In this document: piece by piece, positions 35,534-46,828 of the stretch
Numbering within the stretch: position 1 is the stretch's first letter
Layout of the letters: each line of letters starts with the position of its first letter
Source of the DNA: Siderastrea radians
Lineage: Eukaryota > Cnidaria > Anthozoa > Scleractinia > Rhizangiidae
Length of the DNA: 64,000 nt
Assembly (NCBI GenBank): GCA_964017195.1
Contig: OZ024900.1
Coordinates: 27,149,929-27,213,928, forward strand
Direction of reading: 5' to 3'
Notes under the pieces: generated by a model
Told to the model about the DNA's origin: nothing
Databases searched by the model: none
The model's input: only the letters and a program-made list of their open reading frames with translations
Translations under genes and position numbers: made by a program

Positions 35534-35625
35534 TCATCACCTTTTTGATGCAAACACAAAAGGTATATATATAATATATATATATATTTCTGAAGGAGCA
35601 ATGTTTTTGAAAACGGGTGTATATA
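35534..35625. repeat. Inverted copy of the 26190-26275 end sequence
   Basis: Reads as the reverse complement of the left end (TTTTGAAAACGGGTGTATAT at its outer edge). Directly outside lies ACGAGGGCGCGCTGGATATC, a word also found near 29820, part of another interspersed repeat. Confidence 0.8.
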
Positions 35626-35889
35626 TTTAACAATTATTCTACGAGGGCGCGCTGGATATCGAATGTTATTATTCAACAAATTGTCACTATGCCCATATAT
35701 GGTAAGGAAGCCCTCAATATCTGTCATCCTACATGACAGATATCCTGCGATATACGTAAATGAGCATATTTGGAAGTGCACTGCAGATTTTCTTTCATTG
35801 CTTGTTTGGCGGCCATTTTGAAAAGCGAAGCAGTTTTAGCAGTGTTCTCCGTAAATTTTAACTCTCTGGAAGAAACGTTCCACGATTAA

Positions 35890-36081
35890 ATGCTCTCAAA
35901 ATGTCAACAAGTATGTGCTTCAGCTCACAAAGATATCCAGCGGTTGACTTGGAATTTTCATAGTGAGAACTCAACCAAGAAAATGCTATTGCGAAAGAAG
36001 CAGCACACTTGCTCACGGAAAGTTGTAAAGACTGAAGTTGAAAAGATTTTAATTCACAGGAAGAGGACTTATTCTCGGTAA
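35890..36081 (+). other. Short open frame ending at a good donor (uncertain exon)
   Basis: Frame 35890 onward gives MLSKCQQVCASAHKDIQRL and ends at TTCTCG/GTAAGG (36079). It could be an upstream exon of the 36313 gene, but the interspersed repeat at 36143-36312 lies between and no homology is recognised. Confidence 0.2.
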
Positions 36082-36142
36082 GGTAGCAATATTTTTTCCT
36101 TTGTCTTGTCATTTCCAAACATGAGTTTGTAAATAAGTCTTT

Positions 36143-36312
36143 TTAAGGTGGCTCGATCGGGTTTTTGAGCGACGATACCTCTCAACTTTGAGCAACTAGC
36201 GTACCACCGTGAACAATTCAATAGAAAATCGATCGTTACTTCTGACCTAGAGAAAGATGAAAGTTTTAAATGAGGTAAGTTTCATCGAAATCGGAGTTAC
36301 CATAGCAACGTA
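36143..36312. repeat. TTAAGGTGGCTCGATCGGG repeat end
   Basis: TTAAGGTGGCTCGATCGGG at 36143 and the following GAGCGACGATACC to CATAGCAACGTAATGACGTC are a common coral interspersed repeat and look like one TIR end of a TTAA-targeting element. I could not find a matching inverted end downstream. It abuts the start of the next gene. Confidence 0.45.
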
Positions 36313-39300
36313 ATGACGTCACCCCCATTTTATGAACCGTCTTTCGCGGAAGAAAAAAATGTCTTGCCCAGGGAAAAGCTGAACGAGTTCCTGATTTCCA
36401 GGGATATAAGTCCAGTCCGCCATTCTCTGGAAACGCCATGGGCAGAAACATCTGAGCGGACAAAAAGGTTTTATACTAGAAAAGCGAGGCAAGCTGTTCA
36501 TGCATGCCTGGACGAGATTGCCCCTGGGGAATCTGAAACGTTGCTCTCGTCCCTGATTAAATCGGCAAAGCTTGAAGAAAGAACTATCGGCTCCTCCCTG
36601 ATGGAATGTCTGTCCGAATGTTACAACAATGCAGAGCACTGGAGCTCTCGAAGGCAAATTTTGTCCATCATGGCAGACAAGGTAAATTTCAAAGACTTGC
36701 AAAGGTGGATACCCAACTTGTCTAGGTATCGTTTTAATATAGCTAGACATCATTTATTACTCCACGGCAGAGGTTCAAAAATCCCTTCCGTTAAAAGCAC
36801 GAGGATGTATATTGCGCCAGAGAAGCTCGACCATTTGTTGTCGTTTATCACAAGCACGCACATAGTACAAGACTTGCCTTTTGGCGAGAAAACACTGAAA
36901 CTGTCTTCAAATACGGAAATAAAGGTTCCCAATGTTGTAAGAAGCCTGATTCCTGAGCAGATTGTGCTCCAGTATCTAAGTTACTGCAGTGATGTGGGAT
37001 TCACGCCAATGAGTCGCAGTACGCTATTGAAGGTCCTCAGCGTATGTTCAGCATCCACCAGGAAATCTCTACAGGGGTTGGACTATGTTTCAGCAACTGG
37101 AGCTAAAGCTTTTGATGAATTGGAAGAAGTAATTAACAAGCTTGGAGATAATTATGGAAAGGGGCTCCCATGGGCCAAGGTGCAGAAGGAGAAACTTCAT
37201 CTGGCGAAACGCTACCTCAAAGGCGACTATAAGGTGGGACTGTTTCGTGTGTAGCATCCTTTAAACAATTTCATGAGTACTGGGTATGAATACTTGAATT
37301 CGAGGACTTCAAAGTGACTGAAATAAGACAAACAGTTGCCCAAAAAATCTAAGCAGAGTGTGTCTAGGCAAACTACGGGTAACCTTGGTTAGCCTAGGCA
37401 CGCCTGCCTATATTTTTTATGTCCATTTGTCTCCTCGATTGACGTTCCATTGTGATTGTTCACTTATGGTTTGGTCTAAATAACCTTCTCTTTGTGTTTT
37501 TAAAGGTCCACGTATCGAAGGATTCCATGGTCCCGGATCATTGTCGGGCATATGCTCTTAGCTTTCCTCAAGATGACGACTATATCAAGGTCTGTGAACA
37601 TGAACATGATGCAAGATGCGATAGATGCGAACTTCTCCCTACTGTATTCCGTGAAATCCAGAAGGTTGTTGGTAGTGTTGATTGCAGTGCTGAAGAACGA
37701 AACGAGATGGAGTACGAAATCTTGCAAGCAATACAGAGTATTCAGTCTTGGAAGGCACACCTCCTTCGAGCTGTAAACCAGGATGCAGCAAGGCATGAGG
37801 TTCTGGAGAATCTTGATACACAATCAGTTTTTATAGTGATGGACTGGGCAATGAAGTTCTTGCCACGGAAATTCCGTGAGAGTCAAAGTGACTGGTTCGG
37901 AAAGCGTGGAATTCCGTGGCATATAAGTGTAGCAATGAGAAGGAATGCCAATGATGAAACTGAGATGTTAACCTTTGTTCATGCTTTTGAAACCTGTAAC
38001 CAAGATAGCTCCACTGTGCTCTCTATTGTTGATGACGTTTTTGGCCAACTAAAAGAGATCATGCCAGAGGTCAACTCCGTTTATCTCCGGGCTGATAACG
38101 CTGGTTGCTATCATTGTGCATCCACATTACTGTCAGCATTTCAAGTCGCGACCAAGCATGAAATCGAACTGAAGCGTTTTGACTTTTCCGACCCCCAAGG
38201 TGGAAAAGGGTCTTGTGATCGCAAGGCCGCCACAATTAAAAGTCACATGCGCATCCACCTCAATTCTGGCCATGACATAGAGACAGCCTCGCAAATGAGG
38301 ACGGCGATTGAGTCATCTGGTGGAATTGCCGATGTCAGCGTGACAGTGAGCGGTCCCCAACCTACTACAAAATCCACGCCAGTGAAATGGGAGGGCGTAA
38401 GTTTCATCAACAACATCGCATACACCAACGAAAGTTTGCATGTATGGAGAGCTTATGGGATTGGCTCTGGTAAATTTCTATCCTGGAGCAATTTCTGTCA
38501 ACAAAGCGGGGGTCCCCTTCCTCAGCTCAACAACTGTGAAAAGAGTTCCAGTTCTGAAGTTCCTTTCCAGACTGTCAAAGCCAGGCGACAAGCAAAGCGA
38601 AGACCGGTTTTAGCAAAGGCTTATCCGAAAGGAAATGACAGTGACGAAGAAAGTTGCGACAGAGAAGGAGATCTGTTTTTCTGTCCAGAAGAGGGATGTG
38701 TTAAGTCCTTTCAGCAATGCTCATCCCTGGAAAAACATCTGGACTGTGACAAACACAAGTATGCCCTGGAATACGAAACACTGTACGACAAGGCCATGTA
38801 CGCCACAAAACTGGAGCATGGCGCTTGTGTCCTTCCAGAAAGTGCTGATGAAGGTGTACGCACATCAGTGGAGGATGATGGCTCCACCCTACCGATGGGA
38901 TGGGCACTAAAGTCAGCAGGAGTGACAAGAAAGAACCTCACAGTAGCTCAGAAAAATTATCTTACTGGGGTTTTTCAAGAAGGAGAACGTACTGGTCAAA
39001 AAGCCGACCCCACGAGCGTATCGAAAGCAATGCGAAAAGCAAAGCAGAGTGACGGCTCCAGTATCTTTGGCAAAAGCGACTATCTCACACCACTGCAAAT
39101 AGCTGGGTTTTTTTCTCGCTTATCGGCGAAAAAAACTTACAGCATGGACCTACCTGGTCAAGAAGAAGAGTTGGAAATGCATGAGATAGAAACAGAGAAA
39201 GCAATTGAAGAGATCGCTAACGAAGTAACGGAAACTTTTGCCCTTCAACATCCCATCATGTATGAAAAATACAACATCTGTGAAATCGTCTGTCAATCAA

Positions 39301-39458
39301 AGCTGTCGAAGTTCACGATAGGAACTCTGCAGAAGATCTGCACTACCCTAGATTTAGACATAGCTTCAGTAACTGGCAAGCGTAAGCAGCCATATATGGC
39401 AATTATTGAAGACGTAGTTGCGAGGTGTGGTTGTAAAACTAGTACGAATGACCAATAA
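36313..39458 (+). CDS. Uncharacterised transposase-like protein with C2H2 finger, intact
   Basis: Two exons, 36313-37233 and 37506-39458, phase-0 junction (donor AAG/GTGGGA, acceptor TTTAAAG), 957 residues with no stop. The N-terminal 300 residues are helical (PWAETSERTKRFYTRKARQA, LQRWIPNLSRYRFNIARHH). A linker has DHCRAYALS and CEHEHDARCDRC, a Cys/His cluster. The core carries VIVMDWAMKFLPRKFRESQ-like sequence (D about 420), YLRADNAGCYHCAST (D about 504) and SDPQGGKGSCDRKAATIK (D about 545), spaced like an RNase-H-fold integrase/transposase. A C2H2 finger (CPEEGC to HLDCDKH, C-x4-C-x12-H-x5-H) follows near residue 700. The C-terminus has FQEGERTGQKADPTSVSKAM and LTPLQIAGFFSRLSAKK. I know the family as large, multiplied, unnamed proteins in cnidarians. 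The transposase role is inference from the D-D-D pattern. Flanking TIRs were not found. Confidence 0.75.
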
Positions 39459-41630
39459 TTCTAGGTCACACTAGCCTATGAAACGCTCGTTGTTAAAACA
39501 TGCCTGACTTTGGTTAACCGAAATCTCGACACCATCTTCATATTGTTAGCTACGCCTCTCGCTGGAGGCAAACCTGTTAGTATTGGGGGGGTGGGGGGGG
39601 GGTGCAACCGTCTCACTTCTCATAGCCTTTAACCCCGGATCCCGAACCCATTTTGTTAGCTTATGTTCTTTGTGTTTTTCGTCTGCAAAATTTAAGCCTC
39701 GGCCAAACTTATTCCACATCATTCAGCACTGGCAAACACACCTTTGTTGTGCAAGGTTAAACAAGGTGACCAAACGAATTCAACGCTTTTGTTCAAACGT
39801 GAGAATAAGGGAAAAGCTGAATCAAAATAATGAAACACCATTTAACAAGGTAGCACACCTGAGAACTGAAAAGAAAAGTTCGCAAAATTATGGAAAATCA
39901 TTAGGCAGGAAGGCCAAACATGTCCAATTTAAAGTGTTGATCGGTACCTAATGGAACGTTGAACCCCCAAGTTAAAGAGTTTTCTAGGTTTTTTTAACTG
40001 TTGGTAGCTTAAAAAAAAACACTACACACCCTATAGGAGCGTCAGTCGAGTAGAGTCGGTTTTCGTCAGTGCGTGCTATAAGCACGCGAAAGTGGAAAAT
40101 CCAGGACTCATAAAACGTTATCCAGGTTAAGCCCCTTGTAGGTTGTGTGTTCTAGCAACAAGGCGAAAATCCTCTTCACAATCTTGCAGTTCATTAAATT
40201 TGTTTCTTAGGAAACCAGTACGAGTTGTGATTTCCGGTTAATGTATACTCCCGTACCCTGTCCCACTCCCACCCCTAACAAAAAGAAAAAAAGAATTTTC
40301 AGACCGAAGAGGAATTTTTAGGACTAAATTAGTATTTTAATCAGCCATAGTATCTAATATAGCGTTCATATTCTGTGCTTCTTCTTGGGAAACCAACAGA
40401 AAACATATTCTTAAAATTCCGTCCGCCCTTCCCATGAAGCTCTCGGTAATGTCACGCAACTAACGTGCACTTTTTTCAGTTCCACTCATTTTGAAGTTCT
40501 CATCGAACCCAGTCAGCTGAGAATCTTCGCTCAGTCGTTAAATTAGTAAACGAAGGATGACAAAGATGGCTTATTTGAAAAGAAAAAAATAATAAAACCT
40601 TATTCCCCAAATTCACCCGATACACCCGAACACCCAAAATTTCGTTACCGTGGTAGATGCATGAGTTGTCGATTTCACCAAAACTCGTTCTGAATTAATT
40701 AGCGGCATCACCGAAAGCGCGTAACAGATGTTCTTGTATTAACGACTGTTTGTTTCCCTGTTCGGTCCAGAGCTAGTTGTAAAGGAAAAACATCTTATGT
40801 ACAACACTTTAAGGCTGTTTTCTAACGAAAATGGGAAAAGAGAATCCTCACATCAAAAACGGCGGATGTTCGCGGTTAAGCGGCATGGCAAGTTGCGATA
40901 TCCTGTCAAGTTTCCTTGCAGTTTGCTTGAAATTTATCGTGAACAAGGACCACAGGTCTCATATGTGATACAGCAACATGAAGGTTAGAGGATTTTGTGT
41001 TAAAATCGGTTGTTGACTGATCAAAACCTGTGGAAAACGAGAACTCGTTTGTGTACGTAAACACTGAGTTAATTTATGGGCAGACTTCTCGTATCGATTG
41101 AATCAACGCATTTTGTCCAACTTTAACATTCTATAACATCGCGTCGATTAATTACCCCAAAAAGTCCTTTTAAGAGGGAAAAGAACATTCCTTCCCCTCT
41201 TGAAATCCAGATTTTCAACGAATAATATTCGGTACCACATACATTTTTAAGAGGTTAAACTTGATATACTTTTTATCTAGTCCGAAGTATGTCGGACAAA
41301 TTTAATTAGAGCTCGTAGATAAATGAGCAGAAATTGCTGAAAATGCTTTCAACATAAATTTAAACATTGTTCTACAAGGTTTGATAATTTTTATTGCCCT
41401 GGAAAGAGTCATTTTGTTACGCGAAGCTTCGAGATTTGCCTCAAATTTTGAGCTCCAGAAACGGTAATTTGAGCGAATTGTGTTGTTATCGATTTTCTTG
41501 AAAATAAATCGATATTCAGCCAAACGAACTATGCAGTGATTTGTTTCACATTAAGGTCTACCTAATGTAAGAATATGGGCGGAATTGATTTTTGAGCTGT
41601 TGCCACCAAATGTTTGACCGTTGGTAACAT
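39459..41630. other. 2.2-kb stretch without supported gene
   Basis: Contains a G-run at 39583-39602 followed by an open frame to 39951 with no recognisable domain, and otherwise AT-rich sequence up to the left edge of the tandem array. I see nothing else. Confidence 0.4.
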
Positions 41631-43491
41631 TCGCTCTTAAGATGGTAATAAGTAGCTATTAGCAGGTGTTTTATCCGAGCCGTGATCTCTATCAGATCGA
41701 CGACTGAGAGAGACGTATCCTGTACGGTCCATCGGTAAGTGTGTCTTACTTGCTTACCCTGTGATTGCATTTTAGCGTTGGTAAGATGATCAAATTTCTG
41801 AAAAAGTTTCTTTGATGATCACTTTCCGTAAAAGGAATCGGTTCTTTTCAGTCTTCAGTCACGACAGCATAAACCATATACATGTGTGCAAACTAATCTC
41901 ACGCACAGAGTGCAGGCTTAAGAAGAAACTTTTATTTGGCCGGCTTTGTCACAATGGGAAATATTGTACCGACATTGATGCGAGTTATTCGCTGTGACTG
42001 GCACTGTAGAAACGCTACTGCCTTCTAAATTCTCCCTAAAACTATCGGCCTCGACACCATGACCAACAATGTATTTCGTGTTCACTTGTAACAAGGTTGT
42101 TATATACTCAGTGAAAAATGTCGTCAAATATCTTGATCCCCTTTACTTTTGTAAGAGTTTCATTTTGGACTTTCCGGGCACGAATTAAGTCCGCGAAAAT
42201 AATCTAAAATTCATCCACAAAAGGAAATTAAATGTAAAAGCATTTTCTACTTGTCTGTCACAACTGAAGTGTGCGGTGGGGACAAAATGACGGCAGATAA
42301 ACATCGCCAAAATATTTACCGGCCAAAATTTTGGTGGCCAATTTTGCATGACTTTCGCGAATTCTAAACCCCGCCTTCAATTTTAAAGATTTTAGTGTTT
42401 TTAATAAGATATGAGACATGCCTTTGTATTTTTATAGTTTTGCTGTGAACTGACATCTTGATATGAGAGTAATACGACCTAATACTGTTATGAAGTCAGC
42501 TAATCGAATCGATTAAATTCAAATTCTTTAGAATTAATGTTTCTGAAAGTGTTTTAGCGATAGTTCGAATGTTTTTCACAACCCGCTTTACGACAAAGCC
42601 AGTTTTAGGCAAGGTAGATAGAAACCTGTCTTTGGAAACAACGGAATGCAACTCATACAGTGTGAAATTACTACACTGTTGCATTGAACAGCTTCAGATG
42701 ACCAACAGCATGAAAAATAATAAATCTTTAATGAGCATGAAAACGTCAATTACAAAATAATTTACAGTGACATCGAGCCAGCTCACACGATACCATATTT
42801 TATTTTAAAAAAAGACAGTGTCAGTGAATTGTTGCATCTTGACCGTCAAGACGTTCATTGTTTGATAGTATGTTAACTGACAGGACCTTTTTAACCCAGT
42901 TTCCCGCCTGAGTCATGATGTTGTATATGACACAATTTATTGGAAGAGGGGATCGAGTTGTTCATTGTTTCATAACGTTCACACACAACCTCATTTTGTA
43001 AAGCGCTGTTTACGTTGAAGGTTAACTTGTTAGCTTTGGCAACTTCCCTGAACTGGGACACCCAACGAAATAATTTAAGCGAAAACTTAAAAATGTCGCT
43101 TTCCACTTTTTCAGATTTTTCAGGTCCTTTTGAAGGGATATTTCTGCAACGTAACAAAGGTTGGGCTGTTCGGACTCTTAGCTGAAAATTCTAACCCGCA
43201 GAAAATATTAGTGCATCTGAATTGCAGAGCTGCTGTTGTCATCCGAAAATTCTCGCTGACCCTGACCGGCGTACTTGTCTCTTCCAGAAAAATATTATTT
43301 CGCGTTTCGAAAGTTTGAGGTGACGTTTTGCAAAAAACTCTAGTTTTTATCACAATTAATTGCGAATATATCAGGAGATTTACACTGGATTTAGGCCCTC
43401 CGAACAGGTATCCCGCCTGAACGACCATTTGTGGCACCCTTAAATTTCTCCAAATGTTTCTACAGCTGTTTATGAGCACGTAAGGTTTAAC

Positions 43492-44497
43492 ATGCCGGCC
43501 ACCGAGCGGACAAAGCTCTGTCAAATGGCGGTGACACTAGAGACAATAAGTGAAGACAAAACGAATTGCTTGTTTTTTTTGGAGCAGTTAATGAAAGAAG
43601 AGAAGTGACACACAGAGCTGTGCCAAAAACTGAAGTTGCCTGGCACGGTGCCGAAATTTTGGGAACCGCACCAATTTTTTAGCGCACAAAAAATTTGTTT
43701 AAGTGAACTGGAAGTCAACTCATGCAAGCGGAAACCTCCCTTGCCAAATATCCAAGGTTCAACCTACTACCAGAGCTCCTTTTTATGAGCCTGACTATAT
43801 AAATGACTTTCTGTCTGAAACCAATTGGTCCCAGTATTTCAGGTAAAGAAAAGCTTAAAGAAGCGTTACAAAAGTCGGTTTTAGCACCTTTTCAATCAGA
43901 AGCGATATTCTTTTCAGCGTTATGGAACGGCAGGAAAACATCAGTGCTAAATACTGACGCTCATTTAACATTGTGACATTAAACTCCCAGTATTGAGTTG
44001 TATCGGTTATTGGCCAACTCAGTCCTAGCTAAAACAGGTAAAAGCACTTCACTATTTTTTCCTTCCTTTCATGTTGGTTTCTCAGTCTTGAAAACAAACT
44101 TAAGTTTGTAAACGCAAACGTCGTTACACAACTCTGCATAAACTGAAGGCTCTAAAAACTGCATTAGATTTTTTCTTCAGAGTTTCCCTCCGTAATTTGT
44201 TCGTTTGGAAGCCAAAACGGCTTTTCATGAGTAATCTTCCCCGTTTATAAAAGGAGAAGCAGTACAAATACACTCACGCACAATTTTTGAGATAATTTCC
44301 CCACGTCTTTTAGCACAGTGGAACTCTGTTATGACCCGGACAGGCCAGAAAATTTTGGTCGTATTAGCGAGGTAGACTCCAGTTATGACAGGCTACAAAA
44401 AAGGAAGGAGTGGCAAAGACAAACACAGCAGAGGGTGTCGGCATTATTTAGAGAGAGAAATGACTTTGTAACTGGATATAAAATGTACTTAATGTAG
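43492..44497 (+). pseudogene. Unrecognised small gene, unit A copy (frameshift in exon 1)
   Basis: First visible exon from ATG 43492: MPATERTKLCQMAVTLETIS, then LFFLEQLMKEEK, an in-frame TGA, then HTELCQKLKLPGTVPKFWEP. A one-base insertion in CCTCCC (near 43737) shifts the frame before a segment equivalent to PDYINDFLSETNWSQYF at the exon end (donor AG/GTAAAG at 43841). The last exon (44314-44497) uses acceptor TTTTAG and reads STVELCYDPDRPENFGRISE, YDRLQKRKEWQRQTQQRV and ends NDFVTGYKMYLM then TAG. I do not recognise the family. Coding-like conservation between copies suggests it derives from a real, possibly still existing, parent gene. Confidence 0.5.
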
Positions 44498-45944
44498 TTA
44501 AGAAATTAACGGGGTAAGTTTATGAAGAAGATAACAGATTAGGACTTCTTATTAAGGTTTTCAAGTTAAACAGTGTCTGCAGCTCAAACAAACCGCCGTA
44601 GTAAGCCAAGGTTGTACCGTTACACAGTGGGCAACAAATGAATGCAAACCAAGCAAACCATTATACTGTACTACATGTTTTCTAACCGATTATAAAATCT
44701 TCATTGTTTTTAATGTGGAAGCCGTGATGCTGCGTAAAAAGAATGGTGTGTGTTGAGAAGTTAATGTGTCTCCAGCTGTGTTAACTAGTCCAAAGTATTC
44801 ACTGCATATGAAAGCAAATCCTTAAACAACGTTGCATGTTTTCCTAGCGGTCGTGAAATCTTCAAACTTGTGCCGATTTAGCACCCCATGCGTATAGACT
44901 CAGCCCTCGATTTTCGGGAAAAAGGTGCTACGTAAAAATGTTGAAGACGTTAATATTCCTCCAGCTGTGTCAACTACTATAATGCATTACTCCGGGATAC
45001 ATTAAGGATTCTAAAGAGTATTGAATAAGAAAAGAAAGGAAGCCGAGTGAGACGGGTTACAAATGATCAGTGACAAGATAACTGGTGTGTAATGACGTCC
45101 TACGTATTGTGACAAGAGTGCCGTGCTGCCTGTATCTTGCCGTGCCATTCTGCTAAGCAACCGTGGTCTCCATGGAAACCCGGAAACCTGAGGGCATAGA
45201 GACCTTTTGACCGCAAGACGTCTAGCAGATTTTAAGAAATCCAACCATTTTTAAATCGGAAAAACGCCGGATCCGGCCGTTACTTCCACAGGTAGCACTG
45301 TCACCGGATATAGTTTGTTCAAAACTCAACTTATAAACCTGAGGCCCTGTGAGGGGTCTCCGGGATAAAGGATAAGTGGCTAATTAATAATAGGGATAAG
45401 GGACAGCTATCAAAATAATCAGATTCTATAAGGATAAGAGATAACTCGGCCTACAAAAACAATAGTTTTAGGGATAATTTACATGCTTGATGATTTTCAG
45501 GGATTAGGGATAACTGTCCTATCTAAAGGTATAGGGATATGTCCAATCCTCCTAAAAGTTAAAGAGCCATAAAGTGACAGCACCGGCTTGCAAGCCGATG
45601 TAAGAACATTTTGGCAAAGGAACAAAATAACAATTTAAGTCACCACTTCATTTAAATCTTACATTGCAAACGACACAACTTGCTCCAGTCGTAGAAACCG
45701 AACATTAAAATGTATCAGAATCGGGATCAGACACCGGAATCGCACTTGTTACATTGCATTTGCACTTGTTACATTACACTTGTTACATTGCTAAACGTAT
45801 AAACTGTGAAAACACCTACAGAGAATTAATAGTTGACGACTGGGAAGTAGGTGCTTGTGCTTGTATCAAGCAGGCCTCAGTAGTTCGTGTTCTGCTATCG
45901 AATATAACGTGAACTGAGTGACACTGACAACAAAGACTGAATGG

Positions 45945-46425
45945 CCGTTTTTATACTAGAGACGTTAATGTCGTCTTAGACGTTAAGACGGAATCCATCA
46001 GGAAATTGAGTAGATTTAATTTTCAGTGGACAAAAACCTTGTACCAGAATAATTTAAAGGATATTGCATTCATTATTACACTTTTTAAGAGCTACAAATG
46101 TAAATTGTTATCTGTAATAGCCCCAAAGAGAATTTCTTATTGGAAAATTTCACAAAATGAAATCTTACGCATAAAATTTTACCTGTGCTTACACAATTCC
46201 TGTGAAATTTGAAATTTAATTTCTCGGGTTCCCATAAGAAATAGTCTTTGGGGTTATTACAGATGACAAATTACATCTATAGCTCTTAAAAAGTGTAAAA
46301 AAGAATGCGATATACTTTAAATTATTCTGGTACAATTAGGTTTTTGTCCACTGATTACTCAATTTCCTGATGGATTCCGTCTTAATATCATCTCGAGACG
46401 ACATTAACGTCTAGTATAAAAACGG
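45945..46425. mobile_element. 481-bp foldback MITE between units A and B
   Basis: CCGTTTTTATACTAGAGACG at the left returns inverted at the right end (CTAGTATAAAAACGG), and the arms pair for over 200 bases, with matching TCCATCAGGAAATTGAGTA and CAGAATAATTTAAA segments on both sides. The arms have diverged by substitutions and small indels, so it is older than the 28170-28357 hairpin. No clear target duplication. Confidence 0.8.
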
Positions 46426-46828
46426 AATATAAGTCAGACGACTTTAACGTCTGACGATATTAATATTACTTCAGGGAAATGTAAGTTTCTTCGATTTCTT
46501 CACCTTTATAATTTGTCTTCTCAAAGGTGAATGAGTTTAATAACGTGCAAAACATGCAAAATAGGTTTTCGTTGTTTTGAAATGGGTACATTTGTCAGAA
46601 ACAAAACGTGTCTTTAATCAAAACTGAAATACAAATTGTGCATAATTTATCTATCGAAAGTAATTCTCCGCAATAATATACAGTAATGTCTTTTCAAACA
46701 GTTTGAAACCTTTTTTTGACAGAATTTTGCAGAAAATTAAAAATTCCTCTTTTAAAATGTCATCAGATCGACTTCTCACCGCGGGAAGCGTAACATGCCG
46801 GACTTGCTATATTGTGTGTAATTATCAA

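Larger units (their letters stand above)
26190..35625. mobile_element. Putative 9.4-kb TIR-bounded composite element (IS630/Tc1-like)
   Basis: The left end (about 26190-26275: TATATACACCCGTTTTCAAA, ACATTGCTCCTTCAGA, TCAAAAAGGTGATG) is present inverted at 35534-35625 with only small differences over about 90 bases. The interior holds a DD34E transposase facing right (26486-28019), a SHOCT-domain gene facing left (35252-32308) that starts under 300 bp from the right TIR, an inverted decayed transposase piece (28980-29240) and nested younger elements (28170-28357, 29675-32007, MITE cluster 33841-34765). The alternative is two separate copies of one smaller element in opposite orientation, each decayed; the inverted transposase fragment favours that. 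TA flanks both extremes. Confidence 0.4.
41638..46828. repeat. Tandem array unit A
   Basis: Unit A begins at AAGATGGTAATAAGTAGCTA. From there to about 45712 it matches unit C (49932-53956) almost base for base; the flanks to its left do not match, so 41.64 kb is the left edge of the array. It has a foldback element (45945-46425) that unit C lacks because C is cut off before that point. It carries a small broken gene (43492-44497). Confidence 0.9.

Noticed and set aside
36143..39600. TTAAGGTGGCTCGATCGGG as the 5' TIR of the 957-residue gene's transposon
   Set aside because: No inverted partner could be found downstream by eye; the repeat may lie there by chance.
39583..39951. 122-residue open frame after a G-run
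   Set aside because: No domain, starts inside a homopolymer, no splice or promoter context.
41558..41770. Minus-strand 70-residue frame conserved in units A and C
   Set aside because: The frame is not kept in the diverged unit B and the conservation simply reflects recent duplication. The plus strand has a good donor (CATCG/GTAAGT), so it is more likely a 5' UTR exon.
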